Shown here: in pieces, positions 35,889-44,367 of the stretch
How the letters are laid out: the number at the start of each line of letters is the position of its first letter
Position numbering within the stretch: position 1 is the stretch's first letter
DNA from: JBCCJA01 sp039045975
GTDB lineage: Bacteria; Planctomycetota; Planctomycetia; Planctomycetales; Planctomycetaceae
Direction: 5' to 3'
Assembly: GCA_039045975.1 (NCBI GenBank)
Contig: JBCCJA010000010.1
Coordinates: 13,194-77,193 of the forward strand
DNA length: 64,000 bases
Notes under the pieces: model-generated
Told to the model about the DNA's origin: nothing
The model's input: only the letters and a program-made list of their open reading frames with translations
Database searches by the model: none
Made by a program: the position numbers and the translations under genes

Positions 35889-36818
35889 TCACCCGGCGGG
35901 CGTCGCCGCGAAGGGCAGCGACCGTCCGACCGGTTGTTCCAAATCGAGCGGAGCGACGTCGACGCTGACCGACAGGCTGTGATCGCCGCCTCCGACGAAC
36001 AGCCCGCGGACTGGCGGCACGTCGCCGTAGTCGCGGCCCCAGCCGATGACGACGTGGTCTTCGTTGATCGGCACGTCGTTCGTCGGGTCGAGGTCGAGCC
36101 AACCGGCGTCGCCGCAGAAGACCGAGACCCAGGCGTGCGACGCGGCCGCGCCGATCATCCGCGGCCGGCCCGGCGCCGGGATCGAGCGGACGTAGCCGCT
36201 GACGTAGCGGGCCGGCAGGCCGAGCGAGCGGAGCATCGCGATCATCACGTGCGCGAAGTCTTGGCAGACGCCCGCGCGGAGACCGAACGCTTCGGTCGCG
36301 GCCGTCGCGACGTTCGTCGCGTTGATGTCGTACGTGAACTCCTCGTGGACGCGTGACATCAGGTCGCGGGCGGCCTCGACGACGGGCCGGCCCGGCTCGA
36401 ACGACTTCGCGGCGAAGTCGCGGAAGTCGGCCGACGCGACGACCAGCGGCGAGTCGAACAAGAACTGATGCGCGTCGAGCCACGCCGGCGTGCGGTCGGT
36501 CGCGAGGCGGTTGCGGACCTCCTCCCAACGCCCGCCCGGCCCGAGTTGGGCGACGACGTCCCCGCGGTCGACGTGCAGTTCGCTCGACGCCCGGACGCTG
36601 AGGCCGGTGTAGCGGCGGTCGATCGAGAAGAACGCCACCGGGTTGCCGTAGTAGTCGACCGCGTGGCTGACAGCGTTCGGCTCGGGGTCGATCGTCAGTT
36701 CGAACGACACGACCGTCTGCCCCGGTAGCGTCCGCGGCTCCAGGCGGAGCATGTTGTGGCTGATCGGGACCGAGTCGCTGTAGCGATAGGTCGTGACATG
36801 CTCGATCTGATATCGCAT
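35889..36818 (-). CDS. Transglutaminase-like cysteine protease family protein
   Basis: This 309-residue protein has an N-terminal beta-rich domain (MRYQIEHVTTYRYSDSVPIS start, LRLEPRTLPGQTV) and a transglutaminase-like papain fold. The triad is visible as Cys185 in AGVCQDFAH, His229 in ASHAWV and Asp244 in LDLDPTND. Members with this N-terminal domain are typically encoded next to circularly permuted ATP-grasp and alpha-E proteins. Here the upstream gene is exactly such a fusion, 34 nt away on the same strand. A joint role in making or cleaving a peptide or amide product was proposed for these neighbourhoods (Iyer and Aravind, 2009). Confidence 0.9.
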   Translation of the reverse strand: MRYQIEHVTTYRYSDSVPISHNMLRLEPRTLPGQTVVSFELTIDPEPNAVSHAVDYYGNPVAFFSIDRRYTGLSVRASSELHVDRGDVVAQLGPGGRWEEVRNRLATDRTPAWLDAHQFLFDSPLVVASADFRDFAAKSFEPGRPVVEAARDLMSRVHEEFTYDINATNVATAATEAFGLRAGVCQDFAHVMIAMLRSLGLPARYVSGYVRSIPAPGRPRMIGAAASHAWVSVFCGDAGWLDLDPTNDVPINEDHVVIGWGRDYGDVPPVRGLFVGGGDHSLSVSVDVAPLDLEQPVGRSLPFAATPAG

Positions 36819-36852
36819 CGGTCGGTCCGAACGGGCTGGCCCACGCGCGGGG

Positions 36853-39582
36853 TCACCCGCCGTGGAATTCGTCGAGCGAACGCGAAATGTCGCTGTGGTG
36901 TAGATAGCGGTCGGAGAGCGCCTTCGCGAGCGGCGGGATGTCGGTCGTCAGGACTTCGAGCACGTCGACGAGCGGCTCGACCGAGTGGCCGGGCCGGTCG
37001 AGCGACGCCGCGTCGAACATGCGGACGCGGTGCAGCGGCGTGGCGATGCGGCGTTCGATCGGCGTCAGCCCGGCGGTGCGTTGGTCCCGCGGTAACCTCG
37101 CGATGTGGTCCGCGACCGCCGCGAGGCGGAACGCGACCGAGCCCGGGTTCGACTCGTCGGTCACGAGCAGGTCGACGACGGCGTGCAGCCGCAGCTCGGA
37201 GAAGTAACGCGTGCGGTAGGTCGTGACGACGTCGGCGATTTCGAGAATCGCCTCCAGCGGCACGTCTTCGGGCTGTGCCGCATCGAGTACTAGAAATCGC
37301 AGCAGCCGGGTCGTCGCGAGCACCCGCTCCAGCTGACGCCCGATGTCGAGGAACCGCCACCCGAGCGTCCGCGTCATGCGGTCCGCCACGATCCCGTCGA
37401 ACGCCGACAGGTCGAGCATCAGTTCGTTGACCCAGCCGAACGCCGGCGACATGCCCCGCGACTGGCGAAACCCGGGCGGCGTCAGCGCGGTCAGCTGCGC
37501 GACGATCCGCCAGCCGTCGACTGACAGGCGGTCCCGTTGGTTCGCCGCCAGCCGACGCATCTCCGTCAGATTCGCCCACAGGCTGCGGCCGTTGCGGACG
37601 CCAGGGGCCGAGACCGTTTCACGCAGCAGTTCATAGAGCGGCTCGGGCGCCGCGGCCGCGTAGTCGGGGAGGATCGACGCCGACCCCTGCGGCGCGAGCA
37701 TGCCGTTGACCGCGTTCAGCAAGATCGGCAGGTCGTCCCGTACGCCCGAGTCGTACCCGCCCGCGACCCGCGTCAGGAACGCGCGGACGAGCGCGGCCCC
37801 CGACTCGGCCCGGGCGGCGTGGCGGCCGAGCCAGAACAGGTCGTCGGCGACGCGACTGGGAAGCTCCGCCCCGGCACGCCGCAGCCGCACGCGGCCGCGG
37901 TCGGTCAGCAACGACGTCGGCCTGACCGGCTCGTCCGACGTGACCCAGGTGTCTTTGAAGCGGTCGCCGACGCCGAAGGTGACGTCGGGCGTGTCAGGCT
38001 GTGTCGTCAGGTGCGTCAGCCCGCCCGGCAGGACGGCGACGTCGTCGGTCCCGACGGCCGTCGCGAACGTCCGGATCGCGGAGTAGGCCGACGCGACCGC
38101 GACCTGCCCGCGTCCGCCGGTCGCCGGCAGCGTCGGGCGCCGGATCGACTCCTGGGCGACGAACGCCTGCGGGTCGGCCTCGACTTCGGCGAGCAACGCG
38201 TCGCGGTCGTCGGCCCGCATCCGTCCGGGCCGGCGGGACGGCCCGCCGCCGAACGCGTCGCGAATGATGAGGTCGTCGAAGTGCTTCCGGACGTGCGCGA
38301 GGGCGTCGGCCCCGCCGCACCACCAGGTCGCCGTCGAGGGCAGGATCAGTTCTTCGTCGAGCAGCCGCCGGCAGAGCGGCCTCAGAAACGCGAGGAACGC
38401 CGGCGCTTCGACCAGCCCGGTGCCGGGCGGATTCACGACCGCGACGTTCCGGCGGCGGATCGACTGGAGCAGGCCGGCGACGCCGGCGGTGTCGCGTCCG
38501 TCGATTTCGAGCGGGTCGCAGCGGTGTGAGCCGATCCGCCGGACGAGCACGTCGATCGGGACCAGCCCGCCGAGCGTCTTCAACATCAGCCGGTCGTCCC
38601 GGGCGCCGAGGTCCTTGCCCTGGACGATCGGGTAGCCGAGGTACCTCGCGAGATAGACGTCTTCGAAAAACTCGTCCGCGTCGGGACCGGCCGAGAGGAC
38701 GACGACGTGCGGCTCGCGGTCGCCGTACGCGGCCAGCGACCCGAGCTGCTCCCTCATCGCGATGAAGAACGGGGCGAGCCGACGGACCGCGCAGTCGCGA
38801 TATATCTCCGGGAACGCCTGCGACAGGACGATCCGGTTCTCCAGGGCGTGGCCGACGCCGCGGGGATCTTCGGTGTGGTCGGCGAGGACCCGCCAGCTGC
38901 CGTCGGGGTCGCGGACGATGTCGGCGGCATAGAACTGCAGCCAGCGTCCGGACGGGGCCGGCAACTCCTGCCAAGGCCGGCGGAAGCCGGCGTTCCGGTA
39001 GACGAGCGTCGGCGGCAGCGTCCCGTCGGCGAGGAGCGTCCGCGGGCCGTACAGGTCGGCGAGGACCAGCTCCAGGATCCGCATCCTCTGCCGCAGGCCG
39101 CGTTCGATCTCTTCCCAGTCGGAGGCGGCGACGACGTTCGGGATCGCGTCGAGCTTCCATAGCCGCGACGGGTCCTCGCCGCGGCCGGCGAGTGTGTAAT
39201 TCGCCCCGTTCTCTTTCAGCGTTTTTTCGACGTTCCGCCAGCGGCGGGCGACCTCGACCTTGCCGAGCGATTCCACGCCCCGGACGAGACGCGCCGCCTG
39301 AGCCCGCGGCGTGCCGTCGGCCTCGAAACAGCCGTCGAAAGAGCCGTCGGGCGGGCGATACCCGCCGAAGATCGATCCCGCGGTGCCGGACGGAAGCGGC
39401 GGACCGTCCACAAGCTCCGGGGGCACGCAGGACCTCACGATGTCGAACTGGCAGAGCAAGAGTATGGCACCGCGGGTCGGCAGCGACGAGCCGCGGCGGT
39501 CTTGTATGTGTGAATCCACGAAGGGGTTTGCCACGCACGACGGCAAAATCGGCCCGGCGATCAGCCGATGCTCGACCGACAA
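36853..39582 (-). CDS. Fused circularly permuted ATP-grasp (DUF404/407) and alpha-E (DUF403) protein
   Basis: This protein of up to 909 residues unites two families usually encoded by two genes. The N-terminal ~500 residues are a circularly permuted ATP-grasp: VGHALENRIVLSQAFPEIYR, VVVLSAGPDADEFFEDVYLA, GYPIVQGKDLGARDDRLMLK and AVVNPPGTGLVEAPAFLAFL. The C-terminal ~320 residues are the all-helical alpha-E domain starting LPSRVADDLFWLGRHAARAE. The start is uncertain: the first codon here is TTG at 39582, GTG codons follow, and conserved sequence begins only near ELVDGPPLPSG (about 39420). The promoter region shared with the divergent REC-HATPase gene would then lie within 39420-39650. It precedes the transglutaminase gene by 34 nt. 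Confidence 0.85.
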   Translation of the reverse strand: MSVEHRLIAGPILPSCVANPFVDSHIQDRRGSSLPTRGAILLLCQFDIVRSCVPPELVDGPPLPSGTAGSIFGGYRPPDGSFDGCFEADGTPRAQAARLVRGVESLGKVEVARRWRNVEKTLKENGANYTLAGRGEDPSRLWKLDAIPNVVAASDWEEIERGLRQRMRILELVLADLYGPRTLLADGTLPPTLVYRNAGFRRPWQELPAPSGRWLQFYAADIVRDPDGSWRVLADHTEDPRGVGHALENRIVLSQAFPEIYRDCAVRRLAPFFIAMREQLGSLAAYGDREPHVVVLSAGPDADEFFEDVYLARYLGYPIVQGKDLGARDDRLMLKTLGGLVPIDVLVRRIGSHRCDPLEIDGRDTAGVAGLLQSIRRRNVAVVNPPGTGLVEAPAFLAFLRPLCRRLLDEELILPSTATWWCGGADALAHVRKHFDDLIIRDAFGGGPSRRPGRMRADDRDALLAEVEADPQAFVAQESIRRPTLPATGGRGQVAVASAYSAIRTFATAVGTDDVAVLPGGLTHLTTQPDTPDVTFGVGDRFKDTWVTSDEPVRPTSLLTDRGRVRLRRAGAELPSRVADDLFWLGRHAARAESGAALVRAFLTRVAGGYDSGVRDDLPILLNAVNGMLAPQGSASILPDYAAAAPEPLYELLRETVSAPGVRNGRSLWANLTEMRRLAANQRDRLSVDGWRIVAQLTALTPPGFRQSRGMSPAFGWVNELMLDLSAFDGIVADRMTRTLGWRFLDIGRQLERVLATTRLLRFLVLDAAQPEDVPLEAILEIADVVTTYRTRYFSELRLHAVVDLLVTDESNPGSVAFRLAAVADHIARLPRDQRTAGLTPIERRIATPLHRVRMFDAASLDRPGHSVEPLVDVLEVLTTDIPPLAKALSDRYLHHSDISRSLDEFHGG

Positions 39583-39651
39583 AATTCTGCCGTTAGGGTG
39601 CGAATCGGAGGCGGGCCGTCCGCCCGTAGTCTTGTGCAGGAGGCCCGATCG

Positions 39652-40578
39652 ATGCCGACGATTCTGATCGTCGACGACTCCGCCGCGGACCGTCGGCTCG
39701 CCGGCGGATTGCTATCGCGTGACGGCTGGGAGGTCGCGTACGCCGAGGACGGACGCGACGCCTTCGAGCAGCTCGAAGGCCGGACCGAAGACGCGTCGAC
39801 CGACAAAGTCTTCGACGCGGTCCTGACCGACCTGCAGATGCCGCACATGGACGGCCTCGAGCTGACCGAACGGGTCAACCGCGCCTTCCCGCTCGTGCCG
39901 GTCATCCTGATGACGTCGCTAGGGAGCGAGGACATCGCCGTGCGGGCCCTGCAGGCCGGTGCCGCCAGCTACGTCCCGAAGCGGAACCTCGCCAAACGGC
40001 TGCGGCTGACCGCGAAGCAGATACTCGCCGCCGCCGCCGAAGACCGCGACCACTCACGGCTGACCGAGCGACTCGTCAGACAAGAATTCGTCTACGAACT
40101 GACGAGCGATCTCGGTCTCGTCTCGGCCGCGGTGCGGGCCGTGCGGGCGTTGTTCAACGGCTCGCCGTTTATCGACGACAAGACGAAGCTGAGGCTGTCG
40201 GTCGCGTTCGAGGAGGCGTTACTCAACGCCGTCTACCACGGGAACCTCGAGGTCGATTCCGAACTCAAGGAGGCCGACCACCAAGCGTTTTATGACCTCG
40301 CGGAGAAGCGGTCGGCGGAACCGCCATTCAGCGACCGCGTCGCTCGGGTACACGTCGCGATATCGAAGTCCGAAATCCGCGTCGTGATCGACGACGACGG
40401 GCCCGGCTTCGACGCGGCGTCGCTGCCCGACCCGACGAGCCCGGAGAATCTCGCCCGGCCGCACGGACGCGGACTGATTCTGATCCGAACCTTCATGGAC
40501 GAAGTGCTCCACAACGAGCGGGGGAATCAGATCACGATGGTGAAAACTCTCGGGTTCGAACCGGCGTTCGTCGGTTAA
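39652..40578 (+). CDS. REC-HATPase fusion, response-regulator-linked anti-sigma-type kinase
   Basis: The ATG at 39652 is preceded by AGGAGG 8 nt upstream, which fixes the start and gives 308 residues. Residues 1-125 are a receiver domain: ILIVDDSAADRRLA with the acidic pair, phospho-acceptor Asp60 in VLTDLQMPHMDG, Thr in LMTSLGS and Lys in YVPKRN. The second half is an HATPase_c_2 domain with FEEALLNAVYHGN as the N-box, DDDGPGFDAA as G1 and RPHGRGLILIRTF as the lid. A two-component signal could thus control a partner-switching kinase. No STAS gene is adjacent. Confidence 0.9.
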   Translation: MPTILIVDDSAADRRLAGGLLSRDGWEVAYAEDGRDAFEQLEGRTEDASTDKVFDAVLTDLQMPHMDGLELTERVNRAFPLVPVILMTSLGSEDIAVRALQAGAASYVPKRNLAKRLRLTAKQILAAAAEDRDHSRLTERLVRQEFVYELTSDLGLVSAAVRAVRALFNGSPFIDDKTKLRLSVAFEEALLNAVYHGNLEVDSELKEADHQAFYDLAEKRSAEPPFSDRVARVHVAISKSEIRVVIDDDGPGFDAASLPDPTSPENLARPHGRGLILIRTFMDEVLHNERGNQITMVKTLGFEPAFVG

Positions 40579-40663
40579 AATAGCGGAGTCGACGCGTACC
40601 GCGGCGGCCCGCTCAAAAACCGCCGATAGCCGCCTGAACCGCGCCCGATCGCGGTAGGTCCTG

Positions 40664-42883
40664 GTGCCCGTGTTGACGCCGTCCGATCCGATCCTCGTCG
40701 CGCTTTCGCGTCATTTCGCCTGCAAATCGGGCGGTTTCGTGCTCCCGCCGGGATGCGGCCCGGCCTACACGGCGGACGAATTTTCGGCGTGGGCGGAGGC
40801 CCGCGGGCTCGAGGCGCGGGTCGGCGTCTGCGAACCGTCCGAACTCGGGCGGCTGCTCGACGAATCGACCGCCGCGGTGCTGCTCGGTGATCCCCCGGCG
40901 GAGGTTTCGGGCGACGCCCCACCGCTGAGGGACGGCCGACGGGGCCGATTTTCAGGAGAGGGCGGACGGCCGACGGTCGTCCTCACGAGACTTTCACGGA
41001 CGTCGTTCCGGGCGGTCGATGAGCACGGTGACGCCCGCGACGCTGCGAAAGCGGAAGACCTGATCGACGGCCGAGAGGGGCCGGTGAGGTTCGTCATGAT
41101 CAATCGCAAAAACCACAAAGGCGTCGCCGGGTTCCCGGGGGCCGACGAGCCGCCCCCGCCGTTCAAGCGGCTGATGGCGCTGATGCGTCCCGAATGGGAA
41201 GAGATCCGCGTCGTCGCCGTGTTCGCGGTCTTCGCCGGTCTGCTCGCGTTGGCGACGCCGCTCGCGGTTGAGGCGCTCATCAACACGGTCGCGTTCAACC
41301 GCGTCTACTATCCGGTCGTGGTGCTCGCGTTCCTGCTGTTCGCCTTCCTGGCGTTCGAGGCGGCCGTCAAAACGTTCCAGACGTACGTGGTCGAGCTGTT
41401 GCAGCGGCGGACGTACGTGCGGCTCGTCGCGTCGCTGTCGCGCGGGCTGCCGCGGACGGCCCCGCGTGCGTTCGACGGACAGTACGGCCCCGCACTGGTG
41501 AACCACTTCTTCGACGTCGTCACGGTGCAGAAGGTGACCGCGTCGCTGCTGCTCGACGCATTGACGCTCGCGGTGACGGCGCTCGTCGGGATGGCGGTGC
41601 TCGCGTTCTACCACCCGTTCCTGCTCGGGTACGACATCGCGCTGCTGATCGCGATCGGGCTGACGCTGACCGTCGTCGGCCGCGGGGCCGTCAATTCGGC
41701 GATCAAAGAGTCGAAAGCGAAGTACCGGACCGCGGCGTGGCTGGAAGAGCTCGCCCGCCTTTCGGGCACGTTCCGGCAGTTCGGCGGGCCGAACCTCGCG
41801 ATGCGGAACGCCGACCGCATCGCGGGCGATTACCTGACCTACCGCGGCAAGCACTTCGGCATTTTGCTGCGACAGATCGTGACGATGCTGCTGCTGCAGG
41901 CGGTCGCGAGCACGGTCCTGCTCGGCCTCGGCGGTGCGCTCGTGATCCGCGGCCAGTTGAACCTCGGTCAGCTCGTCGCGGCGGAGCTGATCGTCGCGCT
42001 CGTCGTCGGCGCGTTCGCGAAGCTCACCAAGCACGTCGAGGCGTTCTACGACCTGCTCGCCGGCGTCGATAAACTCGGCGTGTTGCTCGATCTGCCTCGC
42101 GATCAGTGTGCCGGCGTCGAATCGCCGGGCGAGGTCGGCGAGCCGATCGCGATCGCGGCCCGCGACCTCGTGTACGGCGCCCCCGATCATCCGCTGCCGC
42201 GTCACACCGATTTCGAGATCGCCGCCGGCGAACGCGTCGCGTTGGTCGGCCCGTCGGGTTCGGGCAAGTCAATGCTCTGCGAAGTCCTCGCCGGTCAGCG
42301 GGCCCGGCTCGGCGGGCAGCTGACGATCGACGATTTCGCGCCTGAGGAACTGCGGCCGGCCGCCCGCGCGTCGCGGATCGCGTACGTGCGCGGCAACGAG
42401 GTGTTCGCGGCGACGGTCGCGGAGAACATCGCCTGCGGCCGGCCCGACGTGACGAACGCCGTCGTGCGGGACGTGCTGACGAAGGTCGGCCTGCTCGACG
42501 CGGTACTCGCCTCGGGCGGGTTGGAGACCTCGCTGACGGCCGAGGGACACCCGCTGACCGACGCGCAGTGTCGGCGACTGTCACTCGCACGGGCGATCGC
42601 CGGTCGGCCCGGACTGATCATCGTCGACGGCCTGCTCGACGGCTTCGCCGACGACGAGATCGAGATGCTCGTCGATGTCCTCACCGACCGGGAGGCGCCT
42701 TGGACGCTGATCGTCGTCACGGGCCGGGCCGCGATCCGCGACGCCTGCGACCGTGTCATCGACGTCTCAACCGGGTCGGACAACATGACCGGGCTCGCCG
42801 GTGCGGCCGTCGGCGGCGAGAACGGCAACGGACACAGCAACGGTAACGGACACGGAAACGGCAACGGGCATCACGACTCATGA
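40664..42883 (+). CDS. ABC transporter (type I secretion-like) with degenerate ATPase
   Basis: This 739-residue protein starts at GTG. About 150 N-terminal residues form a soluble domain, perhaps a degenerate C39-like domain, with no Cys-His peptidase dyad that I can see. About five to six TM helices follow (residues 185-455). The NBD has a good Walker A (GPSGSGKS, 529-536) but departs elsewhere. The Q-loop Gln is Gly577 (YVRGN), the signature is LTDAQ, Walker B ends D655-G656 so the catalytic Glu is absent, and the H-loop His is Thr686. The tail is rich in Asn, Gly and His. The stop overlaps the HlyD start (ATGA). Confidence 0.8.
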   Translation: MPVLTPSDPILVALSRHFACKSGGFVLPPGCGPAYTADEFSAWAEARGLEARVGVCEPSELGRLLDESTAAVLLGDPPAEVSGDAPPLRDGRRGRFSGEGGRPTVVLTRLSRTSFRAVDEHGDARDAAKAEDLIDGREGPVRFVMINRKNHKGVAGFPGADEPPPPFKRLMALMRPEWEEIRVVAVFAVFAGLLALATPLAVEALINTVAFNRVYYPVVVLAFLLFAFLAFEAAVKTFQTYVVELLQRRTYVRLVASLSRGLPRTAPRAFDGQYGPALVNHFFDVVTVQKVTASLLLDALTLAVTALVGMAVLAFYHPFLLGYDIALLIAIGLTLTVVGRGAVNSAIKESKAKYRTAAWLEELARLSGTFRQFGGPNLAMRNADRIAGDYLTYRGKHFGILLRQIVTMLLLQAVASTVLLGLGGALVIRGQLNLGQLVAAELIVALVVGAFAKLTKHVEAFYDLLAGVDKLGVLLDLPRDQCAGVESPGEVGEPIAIAARDLVYGAPDHPLPRHTDFEIAAGERVALVGPSGSGKSMLCEVLAGQRARLGGQLTIDDFAPEELRPAARASRIAYVRGNEVFAATVAENIACGRPDVTNAVVRDVLTKVGLLDAVLASGGLETSLTAEGHPLTDAQCRRLSLARAIAGRPGLIIVDGLLDGFADDEIEMLVDVLTDREAPWTLIVVTGRAAIRDACDRVIDVSTGSDNMTGLAGAAVGGENGNGHSNGNGHGNGNGHHDS

Positions 42884-44367
42884 GCACCGAAACCGCCAAG
42901 CCGCCGGTCGAGAAGACGTCGACGCCGGGCGGCCCGCCGCCGCTGGAGCCGCAGGGCCCGATCGGCGGCCTGCCGGTCCTGACCGCGACCGAGTTTCCGT
43001 CGATCGACCTCGCGAAGAAATCGAAGGTGGCGCACCGCTGCGCGACGATCCTGCTCGCGTCGTTCGGCGTGACGGTCGTCGGGCTGCTGTTCCTGCCTTG
43101 GCAGCAGAACGTATCGGGCAAGGGCCGCGTGACGGCATTCAATCCGTTGGAGCGGCCGCAGGTGCTCGAGTCGTTCGTCTCGGGCCGGATCGTGCAGGTG
43201 CCCGAGGGCATCATCGACAACGCTGCGGTGAAGAAGGGTCAAGTGCTCGTCGAGATCGGCGGCGTCGACCCGTTCCTGATCCAGAACCTGACCAGCCAGC
43301 GGGACCGTGCCGAGCAGAAGGCCGGCAATATGCGGTCGCTGATTGCGACCTATGAAACGAAGCTCGAGACCGACCGGATGAGTCTCGATCTGACGACGGC
43401 GTTGATCGAGCAGCAGATCGACGTCGCCAAAGGAGAGCTGGAGGAGAAGCAGGCGGAGCGTGCCGAGGCCGAGGCCGAAGAGTTCCGGGCAAAGCAAATC
43501 CTCGACCGGACGCGGAAGTTGCTCGACCGCGGCGCGACGTCGGAAGACAAGTTTGAGGAAGCCGTGCGGAAGGAAAAGGCGACCGCCGCGAAACTGAACA
43601 AGACGATCGCCGCGGTCGAGGCGGCCGAGGCGAAGGTCCGCGAGAAGCAAAAGTCACTGACCCAGAAGCTCAATGAGATCCAATCGAAGATTCAATCGGC
43701 TGCGGGGCTCGTCGACGACGCCCGCGGTAAACTGGCCGCGGCTGAGAAAGAGGTCTTCGACGCCCAGTCGAAGCTCAACAAGCAGGAGCAGCAGGTCGTT
43801 ACCGCGCCGCGGGACGGGTTCATCAATCAGGTGCTCGTCGCTGAGGGGATGGCGGTCAAGCCGGGCGACAAGCTGATCTCGCTGGTGCCTGAGTCGGCCG
43901 ACCCGGCGGTCGAGATCTGGGTCGACGGGAACGACGTGCCGCTGGTTTCTTCGATCGCGGAGGACGGCGAGGGCAGTCACGTGCGACTGATGTTCGAGGG
44001 CTGGCCGGCGGTGCAATTCGCCGGTTGGCCGTCGGTTTCGGTCGGCACGTTCGGCGGTGTGGTCGCTTCAGTCGCGCAAAACGACGCCGGATCGGGAAAT
44101 TTTCGCCTCGTCGTCGTTCCCGACCCGACCGACCGCCCGTGGCCGTCGACAAAGACCGAGCCGGGTAAACGGAATTACCTGCGCCAGGGCGCCCGCGCGA
44201 ACGGGTGGGTGCTCCTGAATCGGGTCCCGTTGGGATACGAACTGTGGCGCCAGCTGAACGGATTCCCGCCGTCGGTCCTCCCCGGCGAGGACGCGACGAT
44301 GAAGTCGTCGGGCGGCGGACCGCCGAAGGACGACAAGGCGCCGAAGCCGCCCAAGGTCAAACTCTAG
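42880..44367 (+). CDS. HlyD-type membrane fusion protein
   Basis: This 495-residue adaptor has a proline-rich cytoplasmic N-terminus, a TM helix (TILLASFGVTVVGLLFLPW, about 56-74), a lipoyl half-motif (GRIVQVPEGIIDNAAVKKGQ), a long alpha-helical hairpin (about 140-310, rich in Glu, Lys and Gln) and the second lipoyl half (VTAPRDGFINQVLVAEGMAV). The C-terminal region (VEIWVDGNDVPLVS onwards) is the beta-barrel part. HlyD proteins join an inner-membrane ABC exporter to a TolC channel. It overlaps the ABC gene by ATGA and is followed by the TolC-like gene, so a complete trio is present. Confidence 0.88.
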   Translation: MSTETAKPPVEKTSTPGGPPPLEPQGPIGGLPVLTATEFPSIDLAKKSKVAHRCATILLASFGVTVVGLLFLPWQQNVSGKGRVTAFNPLERPQVLESFVSGRIVQVPEGIIDNAAVKKGQVLVEIGGVDPFLIQNLTSQRDRAEQKAGNMRSLIATYETKLETDRMSLDLTTALIEQQIDVAKGELEEKQAERAEAEAEEFRAKQILDRTRKLLDRGATSEDKFEEAVRKEKATAAKLNKTIAAVEAAEAKVREKQKSLTQKLNEIQSKIQSAAGLVDDARGKLAAAEKEVFDAQSKLNKQEQQVVTAPRDGFINQVLVAEGMAVKPGDKLISLVPESADPAVEIWVDGNDVPLVSSIAEDGEGSHVRLMFEGWPAVQFAGWPSVSVGTFGGVVASVAQNDAGSGNFRLVVVPDPTDRPWPSTKTEPGKRNYLRQGARANGWVLLNRVPLGYELWRQLNGFPPSVLPGEDATMKSSGGGPPKDDKAPKPPKVKL

